A DNA stretch of 64,000 nucleotides from CAVOAK01 sp965217615 (lineage in GTDB: Bacteria > Pseudomonadota > Alphaproteobacteria > UBA8366 > CAVOAK01), in the NCBI GenBank assembly GCA_965217615.1, contig CBDCIT010000026.1, positions 1 through 64,000 on the forward strand, read 5' to 3'. Under the pieces are notes generated by a model, which had not been told where the DNA came from, did not search any database, and saw nothing but the letters and a program-made list of their open reading frames with translations. Position 1 is the first letter of the stretch. Each line of letters begins with the position of its first letter. Made by a program: the position numbers and the translations under genes. Shown here piece after piece: positions 1-8,597 of this stretch.

Positions 1-9
1 GTAGCGCGG

Positions 10-864
10 TTGGCCGACAATGTCACGACCGCCGAGCCATCAACACTTCGGAAGCCCGGTACGGTTATGCTGTTGCCGTCCGTCGACAAGCTGGGCGACA
101 TGTTCGCCAGCGTCGGCTACACCCTTGATGATGTGCGAAGCGGCACCACCACGGTGCCGCGACTGACGCTTGCGGCACTGCCGCAGGACATGGCTGAAAT
201 TGCCCTCCCTGATAAGCGAAAGGCAATTTTCCTCCGCTACATGCTGCCGTTAGTCCTTGAAGCAAATCAAAGGGTCCGTGAGCAGCGGAATCGCCTGTTG
301 GTGCTCAAGCATGAGCTCGAAAGCGGCGCCAGCGTTTCTCTCGATTCGTGGCAGTGGTTCTTGAATCTGGCGGACGAGTATCAAGTGCGCGCTGACCAAC
401 TTACGGAGTTGGTGCGGCGGGTCGACACGATGCCGCCTTCGCTAGCTCTCGCCCAGGCTGCAATTGAGAGTGGTTGGGGCACCTCGCGCTTCGCACTGGA
501 AGGAAATTCCGCGTTTGGACAGTGGACGACAGACGAATTCGAAGGGCTCGTGCCGCATAAACGTCCGGAGGGAAAGACATATAAGATCAGATCGTTCGAA
601 CGTCCGATCGACGCGGTACACTCCTACTTGCGTAACCTCAACACACATCGCGCCTATCGTGCATTCCGATTTAAACGCGCCGCGTTGCGCACGCTGAAGG
701 GGCCGTCGGACGCACTAAAACTGATTGATACGCTCGAACGCTACGCGGAAGAAGGTAAGACTTACTTGCAGCTGCTTCGCCGCGTTATTCTCGTTAACAA
801 CCTGCTGACATTGGATAAAGCTCAACTTGGCGAGAATGTGCTGAACTTCGGCCCAGACGCCTGA
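10..864 (+). CDS. Bax-like glucosaminidase-domain protein
   Basis: Putative peptidoglycan N-acetylglucosaminidase of the Bax/FlgJ-like glucosaminidase family. The catalytic region begins near residue 141 with PPSLALAQAAIESGWGTSRF, and Glu153 sits where the family's catalytic acid is expected. The N-terminal half (residues 1-135) looks helical and carries no clear domain. No signal peptide is visible, but the frame stays open to the left edge of the window (TTG at 10 is only the first start in view), so the true start and an export signal may lie outside. It converges on the deacetylase gene at 872 with 7 bases between stops. Both act on cell-wall sugars, so a shared wall-remodelling role is possible but is inference. 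Confidence 0.75.
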   Translation: MADNVTTAEPSTLRKPGTVMLLPSVDKLGDMFASVGYTLDDVRSGTTTVPRLTLAALPQDMAEIALPDKRKAIFLRYMLPLVLEANQRVREQRNRLLVLKHELESGASVSLDSWQWFLNLADEYQVRADQLTELVRRVDTMPPSLALAQAAIESGWGTSRFALEGNSAFGQWTTDEFEGLVPHKRPEGKTYKIRSFERPIDAVHSYLRNLNTHRAYRAFRFKRAALRTLKGPSDALKLIDTLERYAEEGKTYLQLLRRVILVNNLLTLDKAQLGENVLNFGPDA

Positions 865-871
865 ACTGGGT

Positions 872-1927
872 CTATTCGTCCTCTACGTAGAATTGCCTAC
901 CGAACCAGCGCCATCGTCCATCGCTATCTGGCATTGTACAATTGATTCGCGACCTGCCTTGGGGCAGGGCCTCCGCAAATCGCAGTTCGATGCGCCGCTC
1001 GCCAAGGCGCTCGACGCGCAACTTTCCCTGTTGCGAGTTGTAGCATGTCAGCTGATCCAAGTTGTCGATTGCAGGGTCAACCGAAAATCCGAAGGCGGGT
1101 GGGTTGTGGACGATCAGCGGGTCTGACGGCGTTATATCGTGGACCGGAAGCGGCAAGGCGTTGGCGGCGGTGCGTAGCCGCTCAAGACCACCGTACGTCT
1201 CGTTGAGCGCGAACCGTGGAAGAAAGAAACGATCCGCCGCGGCATGAGTGACCCCGGAATGCTGGCCAAACGCCGCCGCAAATCCGGCGTCAACGATCAC
1301 GGCGCGAACGTCGAGACTCATTTCGCCGTAAGGATAGGCAAACAACGTTGGCGCGCTGCCCAACTCCTCCTCAAATCGGCGGTTTGAGAGGGCTAGGTCC
1401 GCCTCGTTTCGCAAACGCGGGCTCGCCGCCATGTGCAGGTGCGAGTGCGTTTGGCTGCCGATAACAACGCCGCTATTCCGTAGTTTACGGATTTGCTCCC
1501 ACGACATGTAGCTCTGACCACGCCGGTCGACGGCTTCGGTGGCGACGAACAATGTGAACGGCAATCCGGCCGCCTTGAGGCGCGGCCAGGCGTTATCCAG
1601 AACAGAGCGGTAGGCGTCGTCGATACTGATCCCGATCGCCCGATCGGGTAGTGCGCGCCCTTCGCGAAGCGCGGCGACGATGTCAGGCAACGGTAGTACA
1701 GTGTAAGGGCCGGACTTAAGCTCCTCGATATGGGATTCGAACTGTTCGATGGATACGTTGGTTGAGGGATAATCGGCTTCGCCAAATCGGTGATACATGA
1801 GGATGACCGCCGAATCGGCGGCAATCGCCGGCGTCACTGGTACGACGAACAGACATAAACATGCGGCAACCGCCAGGCGACGCATAAACCGGCAGGAAAT
1901 AGCGAAACGGCGATCTTCTCCGACCAT
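872..1927 (-). CDS. Secreted polysaccharide deacetylase (NodB-type)
   Basis: Predicted exported carbohydrate deacetylase. After an Arg-rich N-terminus there is a hydrophobic stretch (about residues 15-37, ending AIAADS) typical of a signal peptide. The NodB homology fold follows: MYHRF near residue 44, the catalytic/metal Asp pair in SIDDAYRS (Asp103-Asp104), the metal His motif HSHLH (161-165) and an AYPYGE segment. About 90 C-terminal residues have no recognised domain. An internal ATG at 1883-1885 (MRRLAVAAC) gives a cleaner signal peptide and may be the real start. It is divergent from tsaB across 153 bases that must hold both promoters. Substrate (peptidoglycan, exopolysaccharide or PNAG-like polymer) cannot be told from sequence. 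Confidence 0.8.
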   Translation of the reverse strand: MVGEDRRFAISCRFMRRLAVAACLCLFVVPVTPAIAADSAVILMYHRFGEADYPSTNVSIEQFESHIEELKSGPYTVLPLPDIVAALREGRALPDRAIGISIDDAYRSVLDNAWPRLKAAGLPFTLFVATEAVDRRGQSYMSWEQIRKLRNSGVVIGSQTHSHLHMAASPRLRNEADLALSNRRFEEELGSAPTLFAYPYGEMSLDVRAVIVDAGFAAAFGQHSGVTHAAADRFFLPRFALNETYGGLERLRTAANALPLPVHDITPSDPLIVHNPPAFGFSVDPAIDNLDQLTCYNSQQGKLRVERLGERRIELRFAEALPQGRSRINCTMPDSDGRWRWFGRQFYVEDE

Positions 1928-2080
1928 AACTCCACAGGTTAACGTTAGGGCGCGATAGCCGACAAGTCGTTTGCGGCTGGCTTATATTGCGCGACCGAAG
2001 CAGGGCGTGCGTCATCTGTAGAAATAGCCGATGTTCGTGGCCATGTTTGGAAAAAGGCATAATGGAATGACCGTCGACAA

Positions 2081-2758
2081 TTGAAAATCCTGGCACTCGA
2101 CTCGGCCACGTCGTCTTGCTCCGTCGCTTTGTGGTCGGACGGGACAGTGCTCGCCGAATGCTTTGTTATTATGGAGCGTGGGCAGTCAGAAGCATTGATG
2201 CCCATGGTCCGTGCTGTTCTCGCCAAAGGCGATCTGCGTTTCGATGATTTGGACCTGCTCGCGACGACGGTCGGCCCAGGCGCCTTTACAGGTCTGCGTA
2301 TCTGCCTGTCGGCGGCGCGCGCGCTGGCGCTCGCCGCGCGCCTCCCGGTGATCGGAGTAACGACGCTTGAAGCAGTCGCGGTTGCTCAGGACGCAATCGA
2401 CACACCAATATTGGTGGCAATCGATTCGAAACGAACCGACTGCTATGTACAATTGTTTGATGAAGACCGGATTGCATTGAGTAATCCGAGCGCCGTCTTG
2501 CCTACCGCCGTTGCGGCGATGCTGCCGTCTGGACCGGTTGCGCTCGCTGGAACCGCAGCCGACGATGTAGCGGCGGCTCTAGATGCGTCAGGCCTAGATA
2601 TTAACCGCCTGCGCGGGCATGATTTTCCTCATGCTGTGCAGGTGGCCGGGCTCGCAGCTAAGCGCGCGGACCGCAATATGCCGCGCTACGGCGAGCCACC
2701 GCCGGAACCGCTTTATCTGAGATCTCCGGACGTAACGTTGGTCAAGCGGAAGGCTTGA
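2081..2758 (+). CDS. tsaB: tRNA t6A37 biosynthesis protein TsaB
   Basis: Scaffold partner of TsaD in adding threonylcarbamoyl to A37 of ANN-decoding tRNAs. The 225-residue length is normal. The N-terminus ILALDSATSSCSVAL and the motif VGPGAFTGLRICLSAARALALA are the ASKHA-fold signatures of TsaB. The start is TTG; no in-frame ATG precedes the conserved N-terminus. The stop overlaps the start of rimI by 4 bases (TTGA), so the two are very probably co-translated. A tsaB-rimI pair is common in bacteria. Confidence 0.92.
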   Translation: MKILALDSATSSCSVALWSDGTVLAECFVIMERGQSEALMPMVRAVLAKGDLRFDDLDLLATTVGPGAFTGLRICLSAARALALAARLPVIGVTTLEAVAVAQDAIDTPILVAIDSKRTDCYVQLFDEDRIALSNPSAVLPTAVAAMLPSGPVALAGTAADDVAAALDASGLDINRLRGHDFPHAVQVAGLAAKRADRNMPRYGEPPPEPLYLRSPDVTLVKRKA

Positions 2759-3243
2759 GCGGCAAAATGATGCCGCCAGGTTCGATCACAATCCAACCGA
2801 TCCGCAAGAACAATGTTGAACTTGTCGCCGAAATTTATGGCGCGTGTTTCGACGAACCTTGGCCGCGCCCCGCGGTTGAGGATTTGCTATCTACCCCTGG
2901 GGCGTGGGGATTACTTGCTCGAATGGCCGATGCAAATGGTGAAATGGCGGTCGGTTTTATCCTTGCGCGGATTGTCATCGGTGAGACCGACATACTGAGC
3001 GTCGGCGTTCATCCGCAACGCCAGCGCAGGGGTATCGGCCGCATACTCGTTGAGGCAGTCATTCGCGCAGCGGAATCCGCTGGCGGCGAGGCGGTGACAC
3101 TGGAAGTGGCGGAGGACAATTTGAGCGCCCAAGCGCTGTATGCCAGCGTCGGCTTCGACGTCGTGGGTCGGCGTCCCGGATTTTATCAACGGATCGGCGA
3201 CGTCAAAGTGGCTGCGCAGTTGATTCGGTATTCCATCGGCTGA
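2755..3243 (+). CDS. rimI: Ribosomal-protein-alanine N-acetyltransferase RimI
   Basis: GNAT-family acetyltransferase of the RimI group, which acetylates the N-terminal Ala of ribosomal protein bS18 in E. coli. The acetyl-CoA binding motif A reads VGVHPQRQRRGIGRILV, followed by LEVAEDNLSAQALYASVGF and a typical FY C-terminal strand. The listed TTG start overlaps the tsaB stop; an ATG 12 bases in (MMPPGSITIQPI) is an alternative. The long Q/R/G-rich loop of motif A and the tsaB coupling support RimI over other GNATs. The exact substrate in this organism is inferred. Confidence 0.87.
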   Translation: MSGKMMPPGSITIQPIRKNNVELVAEIYGACFDEPWPRPAVEDLLSTPGAWGLLARMADANGEMAVGFILARIVIGETDILSVGVHPQRQRRGIGRILVEAVIRAAESAGGEAVTLEVAEDNLSAQALYASVGFDVVGRRPGFYQRIGDVKVAAQLIRYSIG

Positions 3244-3558
3244 TAGGCCTCGGTGAGGCGAATAATCGCGCGCATCATTGCGGAACAATTTCAGTATCTC
3301 GGCAATATCTGATCCTAATGGTCAAAAAAGACGGACTCGGTGAGTTAAGCAACTTAAGCACTCGGGATTCCGCCCTTTTAAGCAAGCGAAGTAATCGCGA
3401 TGCGTGATTCTTCGCATAGAATCCTTGATTATCTATTCTCGATGGTGTTACTTGATTTTTAGTGCAAGAAATACAATTTTATCTAATTAGACGATCTTGC
3501 AACGCTGACGTCACTGTGATTTGTTGAATATTAGTTTGATTGGGAAGGTATTTTGATC
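3244..3558. other. AT-rich intergenic region, mucR leader
   Basis: This gap of about 315 bases contains no convincing reading frame. It becomes clearly AT-rich from about 3400 onward, unlike its neighbours. Two similar short motifs, ACTTAAGCAC and TTTTAAGCAAG, lie near 3350 and 3380. MucR/Ros proteins are known to bind AT-rich DNA with poor sequence consensus and to repress their own genes, so this is a plausible autoregulatory promoter region. The Shine-Dalgarno GAAGG at 3544-3548 belongs to mucR. Confidence 0.5.
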
Positions 3559-3990
3559 ATGTCCGAGCGAACCGGACCTGAGAGCGGGTCCAATGAGCTG
3601 CTGACGATCACGTCGGAAATCGTTTCCGCACACGTTTCGAACAATACGGTGTCGGTGTCCGATCTGCCCGGGCTGATCGAACAGGTATACCGAACGCTCG
3701 TTACGGTTGGGCCGAGTCTAGACGGGATGCAGGAGCGTCCCACACCTGCGGTAGTGATCCGTAAGTCCATCACTCCGGATTTCATCATCTGCCTCGAAGA
3801 TGGCAAGAAACTGAAGATGTTGAAGCGACACCTCAAGACCGCATACAACATGACGCCTGATGAATATCGGGGACGCTGGGGACTACCTTCCGACTACCCA
3901 ATGGTTGCGCCTAACTACGCGAAGCAGCGCAGCAAACTTGCCAAAGCAATTGGACTTGGTAAGCGGCCTCGGCGAGGCCGCCGGGGATAG
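3559..3990 (+). CDS. mucR: MucR/Ros-family transcriptional regulator
   Basis: DNA-binding regulator of the alphaproteobacterial MucR/Ros family, which often silences AT-rich promoters of exopolysaccharide, motility or cell-cycle genes. The ATG at 3559 is preferred to TTG 3553 because GAAGG sits 10 bases upstream of it. The DNA-binding region spans about residues 70-115 (CLEDGKKLKMLKRHLKTAYN, then the EYRGRWGLPSDYPMVAPNYA segment). Cys78, Asp81 and His91 occupy the first three zinc positions, but the fourth position, usually His in THY, is Ala95. The basic tail KRPRRGRRG is coded across a 9-bp inverted repeat at 3963-3981. It is followed by fur, an arrangement seen in related genomes. Confidence 0.88.
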   Translation: MSERTGPESGSNELLTITSEIVSAHVSNNTVSVSDLPGLIEQVYRTLVTVGPSLDGMQERPTPAVVIRKSITPDFIICLEDGKKLKMLKRHLKTAYNMTPDEYRGRWGLPSDYPMVAPNYAKQRSKLAKAIGLGKRPRRGRRG

Positions 3991-4099
3991 ACTGCGCGGC
4001 GGCACACACCGATGATTTGGTCTGGCCTCTCTGGCGGCGCGGACTGGCGATCTGGTGGCTGGCCTGACCGCGCGGCATCAAGGACAGTGGGAGGACGAT

Positions 4100-4534
4100 G
4101 TGCCAGGCCGTATTGAACGGCTCTGCAAACAACTTGGCCTCAAGATGACTGAGCAACGCCGTGTGATCGCACAGGTGTTGTCTGAGTCCGAGGACCATCC
4201 TGATGTCGAGGCCGTCCACCATCGGGCGGCAAAGATTGATCCGCGTATCAGCATCGCCACGGTCTATCGCACGGTGCGGCTTTTTGAGGCTGCTAACATC
4301 CTCGAACGTCATGATTTCGGCGATGGTCGAGGGCGGTACGAGGAAGTTCCGGAAAAACACCACGATCATCTCATCGATTTGGAAAGCGGTTTGGTCATTG
4401 AGTTTGAGAATGAGGAGATAGAATCACTGCAGCGAGAGGTGGCCAAGCGGCTGGGCTATGAGTTGGTTAGCCATCGTCTCGAGCTCTATTGCAGGCTGGC
4501 CAAGCCGCGGCGCGGGGCGCGGGGTGATAGATAA
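4100..4534 (+). CDS. fur: Fur-family metal-responsive repressor
   Basis: Ferric uptake regulator family protein: an N-terminal winged helix (KMTEQRRVIAQVLSE, then ISIATVYRTVRLFEAANIL) and a C-terminal dimerisation/metal domain with HHDHLIDLESGLVIEFENEEIE. The GTG at 4100 is chosen over the upstream GTG 4055 because GGAGG lies 5 bases before it and the protein then begins at the conserved part. The C-terminal CxxC zinc pairs of enterobacterial Fur are absent, as in many alphaproteobacterial Fur proteins. It lacks the extended His-rich/HRM features of Irr, so Fur or a Mur-like manganese regulator is more likely. The 229 bases to miaB hold no gene that I can support. Confidence 0.85.
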   Translation: MPGRIERLCKQLGLKMTEQRRVIAQVLSESEDHPDVEAVHHRAAKIDPRISIATVYRTVRLFEAANILERHDFGDGRGRYEEVPEKHHDHLIDLESGLVIEFENEEIESLQREVAKRLGYELVSHRLELYCRLAKPRRGARGDR

Positions 4535-4763
4535 AGCTTTACCTCGACCTGATTGGAATTACCATTCGATTGGCAAGTTCAACTGCTCCGAGGAAGAAAG
4601 CGTCACGATGTACTGTGCCGTAGCGCCGAGCGGGCCGCCTTGCGACACCGAATGCGGTGATGGTACGAATATGAAATGGATTTTGTGCTATGACGGCTGA
4701 TTGGACGCACAGTCCGTCTCTTGCGACGACCAATGATCCTGCCGCTCCCTGGTCGGTAGGACG

Positions 4764-6161
4764 GTGCACTTGGCTAAGACACTTTTCATAAAGACTTACG
4801 GTTGCCAGATGAATGCGTACGACTCCGTGCGCATGGCGGATGTCGTGGCTCCACTCGGATATCAGTCGGTAGCGCACCCTGATGGGGCGGATCTCGTCAT
4901 TCTCAACACCTGCCATATACGCGAGAAAGCCGCGGAGAAGGTTTACTCTGAACTCGGGCGGCTTAAGGCGCTCAAATCGAAGAAGGAAAGATCGGGCGGC
5001 CGCATGGTGATCGCGGTCGCGGGCTGCGTCGCTCAGGCGGAGGGCGAAGAGATCTTGGCTCGCGCACCATTTGTCGACATTGCATTCGGTCCGCAGACCT
5101 ACCACCGCCTGCCAGAGATGGTGGCTATGGCCAACCGCACGGCTGGCGTATCTATGCTCGAAACCGAATTTCCGGTGGAAGCCAAGTTTGACTTCCTTCC
5201 GCCGGTATCGGCACGCCAAGGGTTTTCCGCATTTCTTTCCGTACAGGAAGGCTGCGACAAGTTTTGCACCTTCTGCGTCGTGCCTTACACGCGCGGGGCC
5301 GAGTATTCACGCACGGTTGTGGAGATCGATGCCGAAGCCCGTCGGATCGTCGATGGCGGCAGCCGCGAGATTACACTACTCGGCCAAAATGTTAATGCAT
5401 ATCATGGGCTTGGACCCGATGGTACGACGTGGGGACTGGGACGGCTGATCGAGTATCTTTCAGACATCGAAGGCCTCAAACGTCTGCGCTATACAACAAG
5501 CCATCCACGAGACATGGATGCAGAGTTGATTTCCGCACATCGTCGTGTCGACAAGCTAATGCCCTACCTGCATCTGCCCGTGCAATCAGGATCTGACCGC
5601 ATTCTTGCTGCCATGAATCGCCGCCACGACGCCGACGCCTATCGCCGAATCATTGATCGCCTGCGCGCCAGCCGCCCGGATATCGCCTTGTCTTCGGATT
5701 TTATTGTCGGCTATCCGGGCGAGAGTGATCGTGATTTTGCCGAGACTTTGAAATTGGTCAACGAGGTTGGATATTCGCAGGCCTACTCCTTTAAATACAG
5801 CGCACGACCGGGAACGCCCGCCGCGGCGTTGGCAAACCAAGTGTCCGAGGAAATCAAGCAGGAGCGGCTTGTTGCCCTACAGCAGTTGCTGCGCGCGCAA
5901 CAGACCGCATTCAATCATGCCATGGTTGGTGACGAGTTGCAGGTCCTATTCGAGCAAAAGGGCCGGAAGGCGGGGCAGCTCGCTGGCCGCTCACAGTTTC
6001 TTCAAGCCGTTCATGTCCAGGCCACCGAGGACCTGATCGGGACAGTCGTCGCCTGCCGAATCGTCGCCACTGGCGCCAATAGCCTCGCGGGAACGCTCTT
6101 GACAGCGCAAAGCCTGTCCTCGCCGCATACCGGATGTATATCCGAACAGGCATCTGCATGA
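4764..6161 (+). CDS. miaB: tRNA-2-methylthio-N6-dimethylallyladenosine synthase MiaB
   Basis: Radical-SAM methylthiotransferase that converts i6A37 to ms2i6A37 in tRNA. The N-terminal UPF0004 domain holds the three cluster cysteines (KTYGCQMN, NTCHIR, AGCVAQ). The radical-SAM cluster motif is GCDKFCTFCVVPYTRG, and a TRAM domain occupies roughly the last 70 residues. The length of 465 is normal. The start is GTG 4764 or, equally possible, TTG 4770, which directly gives the conserved AKTLFIKTYG. Its stop overlaps the phoH start by 4 bases (ATGA), beginning a chain of five translationally coupled genes. Confidence 0.95.
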   Translation: MHLAKTLFIKTYGCQMNAYDSVRMADVVAPLGYQSVAHPDGADLVILNTCHIREKAAEKVYSELGRLKALKSKKERSGGRMVIAVAGCVAQAEGEEILARAPFVDIAFGPQTYHRLPEMVAMANRTAGVSMLETEFPVEAKFDFLPPVSARQGFSAFLSVQEGCDKFCTFCVVPYTRGAEYSRTVVEIDAEARRIVDGGSREITLLGQNVNAYHGLGPDGTTWGLGRLIEYLSDIEGLKRLRYTTSHPRDMDAELISAHRRVDKLMPYLHLPVQSGSDRILAAMNRRHDADAYRRIIDRLRASRPDIALSSDFIVGYPGESDRDFAETLKLVNEVGYSQAYSFKYSARPGTPAAALANQVSEEIKQERLVALQQLLRAQQTAFNHAMVGDELQVLFEQKGRKAGQLAGRSQFLQAVHVQATEDLIGTVVACRIVATGANSLAGTLLTAQSLSSPHTGCISEQASA

Positions 6162-7144
6162 GCTCCATCTCAGACAGTATAGACGCAGCCGCGATACACG
6201 TCCAGTTCGACGACAATCGCCTATTGCCACTGTTGTTCGGTGAACATGACAAACATCTTGTTCAGATCGAACAGCGGCTAGGCGTATCGTTGATCAGTCG
6301 GGGAAACCATGTCGCAATTTCGGGACCGGATGATGCGCCCGATGTGGCCCGAATGACGCTTAGCCGGCTTTATGAGCGTGTAAAGTCGGGTCAGACTGTT
6401 GGATTGGCCGATGTCGATGCGGCCATACGCATGACACTTGGTGCGCCGTCTTCAACGGCGGACGGCGAACCGATCATCAACGTGCGGCGCAAGCAAATCA
6501 TGGCGCGTACGCCCGCGCAGGCTCGTTATATGCGGGCGATCGCCCGGAATGATATGGTTTTTGGCCTAGGGCCGGCCGGAACAGGCAAGACTTACCTCGC
6601 CGTGTGTGCGGCCGTTGAAATGATGCTGGGCGGAAAAGTCGATCATATCATCCTCTCTCGACCTGCAGTCGAGGCTGGTGAGCGGCTGGGTTTTCTGCCT
6701 GGAGATATGCGCGAGAAGGTCGATCCCTATCTGCGACCGCTTTACGACGCGTTGCATGACGCGCTGTCGGCGGAGCAGGTGAGCAGACGTCTCGGGTCCG
6801 GCGAGATCGAGGTAGCGCCGCTGGCGTTTATGCGTGGCCGAACGCTTGCCAACGCGTTCATTATTCTCGACGAAGCCCAGAATGCGACACCGATGCAAAT
6901 GAAGATGTTTCTTACGCGATTGGGCGAAAACAGTCGAATGGTCGTCACCGGTGATCCGAGCCAGACCGATTTACCAAGAGGCGAGAAATCCGGTCTTTTC
7001 GACGCCATCGAGACCGTGCGAAATGTAGAGGGCGTTTGTTTCATTACGTTCAGCGATGCCGATGTCGTGCGTAATCCTTTGGTTACCAGGATTGTCCGTG
7101 CCTACGATGCGCGCGGCGTGACGCCGGCTTCTACCCCGGAGTAA
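6158..7144 (+). CDS. ybeZ: PhoH-like ATPase (YbeZ)
   Basis: P-loop ATPase of the PhoH/YbeZ family, which acts with the YbeY endoribonuclease in rRNA processing and ribosome quality control. Walker A is FGLGPAGTGKTYLA and Walker B is FIILDEAQNATPMQM, with the sensor region VVTGDPSQTDLP. The ATG at 6158 overlaps the miaB stop as ATGA and is preferred; an in-frame ATG at 6134 would only lengthen the N-terminus. The ybeY gene starts on the last base of the stop codon (TAATG). The ybeZ-ybeY-corC-lnt order is conserved across proteobacteria and supports the call. Confidence 0.93.
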   Translation: MSSISDSIDAAAIHVQFDDNRLLPLLFGEHDKHLVQIEQRLGVSLISRGNHVAISGPDDAPDVARMTLSRLYERVKSGQTVGLADVDAAIRMTLGAPSSTADGEPIINVRRKQIMARTPAQARYMRAIARNDMVFGLGPAGTGKTYLAVCAAVEMMLGGKVDHIILSRPAVEAGERLGFLPGDMREKVDPYLRPLYDALHDALSAEQVSRRLGSGEIEVAPLAFMRGRTLANAFIILDEAQNATPMQMKMFLTRLGENSRMVVTGDPSQTDLPRGEKSGLFDAIETVRNVEGVCFITFSDADVVRNPLVTRIVRAYDARGVTPASTPE

Positions 7145-7668
7145 TGCCGGTGAACAAACCCAGCGATTCCAACACGTCGGATGTATCGGTCGAACTACGC
7201 ACAGAAGGGTCGGCAACCTGGGCAGACGATATCCCCGGGGCACAATCCGTTGTTCGAAGAGCTGCCGAGGCGTCATGGCTGGCTGCCGGTCTTAAGGGCG
7301 CTGTGGAGTTGAGCGTTGTGCTTGGCGACGATCCGCTCTTATGTCGTCTAAACCGCGAATTTCGGGGTTGCGATAGTCCAACCAACGTTCTTGCATTCGC
7401 CATGGGCGACGAATTCAATGCGGACGTTCCCCGCCTCGCCGGCGACGTTGTAATCGCGCTTGAGACATTGCTTCGTGAGGCCGACGCTCAAGGGAAGACA
7501 CCCAAAGAGCATCTCGGCCATCTGGTCGTTCACGGCGTGCTCCACCTTGCAGGCTACGATCACAACGAGTCGGCGGCCGCAAACGAAATGGAACGTATCG
7601 AGACCGGCGTGCTCGAATCGCTTGGCATCAAAGATCCATATGTCGACCGAAGGGACGTGGCCGGATAA
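7144..7668 (+). CDS. ybeY: Endoribonuclease YbeY
   Basis: Zinc-dependent single-strand endoribonuclease needed for 16S rRNA 3'-end maturation and 70S quality control. The metal-binding signature HGVLHLAGYDH is intact, preceded by the conserved RLNREFRGCDSPTNVLAF segment. The N-terminus carries about 35 extra polar residues before the domain. It sits between phoH/ybeZ and corC with one-base TAATG overlaps on both sides, implying translational coupling. Confidence 0.94.
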   Translation: MPVNKPSDSNTSDVSVELRTEGSATWADDIPGAQSVVRRAAEASWLAAGLKGAVELSVVLGDDPLLCRLNREFRGCDSPTNVLAFAMGDEFNADVPRLAGDVVIALETLLREADAQGKTPKEHLGHLVVHGVLHLAGYDHNESAAANEMERIETGVLESLGIKDPYVDRRDVAG

Positions 7669-8597
7669 TGCAAAAGAGTGGCGGGTCCTCATCAAACGAA
7701 CCTCCGAGTAGCGGCGGCGGGCCGATTGTCGAGCCACGAAGAACTGGCGGACTGTTCGGTTGGCTGAAGGGCATTCGCGGGCTTCGCAATGGCGAATCCG
7801 CGCTTCGTGACACATTTGAAAAGCTGATCGAAGAACACGAAACCCGAGAGCAACCCATCGATCCCGATGAGCGCATGCTGCTCGCCAACATATTGAAATT
7901 TGGTGGGCTAACCGCCACCGACGTGATGATTCCCCGCGCGGACATTGTCGCGGTGGAGAAAGAAAGCTCACTACAGGACGTCATTACATTGATGACGACG
8001 GAAGCGCACTCACGTGTCCCTGTCTATCGCGATACGCTCGATGACGTGGTCGGTATGGTTCACATGAAGGACGTGCTGGGCGCTTCTACGGGGAAAGCAG
8101 CGTTTTCCCTGCACAAGATGGTGCGCAAAGTGCTCTTCGTTGCGCCAAGCATGCACGTGCTCGACCTCTTGCTGCAAATGCGCGAGACGCGAATTCACAT
8201 GGCATTCGTCGTCGACGAATACGGAGGCATCGACGGCCTCGTTACGATCGAGGATCTGGTGGAGGAGATCGTCGGCGAGATCGAAGATGAGCATGATGTA
8301 GACCCTCGTCCGCATCTCGAGGTGAACTTGGACGGCAGCATCGTTGCCGATGCGCGCGTGCCGGTTAACGAGTTCGAAAACCAAGTCGGCGCGGTTTTGA
8401 CAGACGAGGAACGGGGGGAAAACATTGATACCTTGGGCGGTTTGGTTGTGCACCTGACGGGCCGCGTACCAACGCGAGGCGAGCTGGTGGTCCATAAGCC
8501 GTCGGGAGTTGAGTTCGAGGTGCTTGACGCCGATCCGCGTCGGGTCAAGCGCTTGCGCGTGCGCCTGGAGCCGAGCCCGTCGTCCGCGAATGACTGA
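7668..8597 (+). CDS. corC: CBS-domain transporter-associated protein (CorC/HlyC family)
   Basis: Cytoplasmic protein with two CBS domains (about residues 75-195; motifs VMIPRADIVAV and AFVVDEYGGIDGLVTIEDLVEEIVGEI) and a C-terminal CorC/HlyC domain (about 215-300; DARVPVNEFE, DTLGGLVVHLTGRVPTRGE). There are no membrane segments, so it is the short YbeX/CorC type rather than the membrane-anchored hemolysin-like type. YbeX/CorC has been linked to magnesium/cobalt efflux and ribosome function; the exact role here is inferred from family and position between ybeY and lnt. Confidence 0.9.
   Translation: MQKSGGSSSNEPPSSGGGPIVEPRRTGGLFGWLKGIRGLRNGESALRDTFEKLIEEHETREQPIDPDERMLLANILKFGGLTATDVMIPRADIVAVEKESSLQDVITLMTTEAHSRVPVYRDTLDDVVGMVHMKDVLGASTGKAAFSLHKMVRKVLFVAPSMHVLDLLLQMRETRIHMAFVVDEYGGIDGLVTIEDLVEEIVGEIEDEHDVDPRPHLEVNLDGSIVADARVPVNEFENQVGAVLTDEERGENIDTLGGLVVHLTGRVPTRGELVVHKPSGVEFEVLDADPRRVKRLRVRLEPSPSSAND

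Noticed and set aside
3963..3981. Inverted repeat GCGGCCTCG/CGAGGCCGC at the end of mucR as a terminator
   Set aside because: It lies within the coding sequence before the stop and has no T-run.
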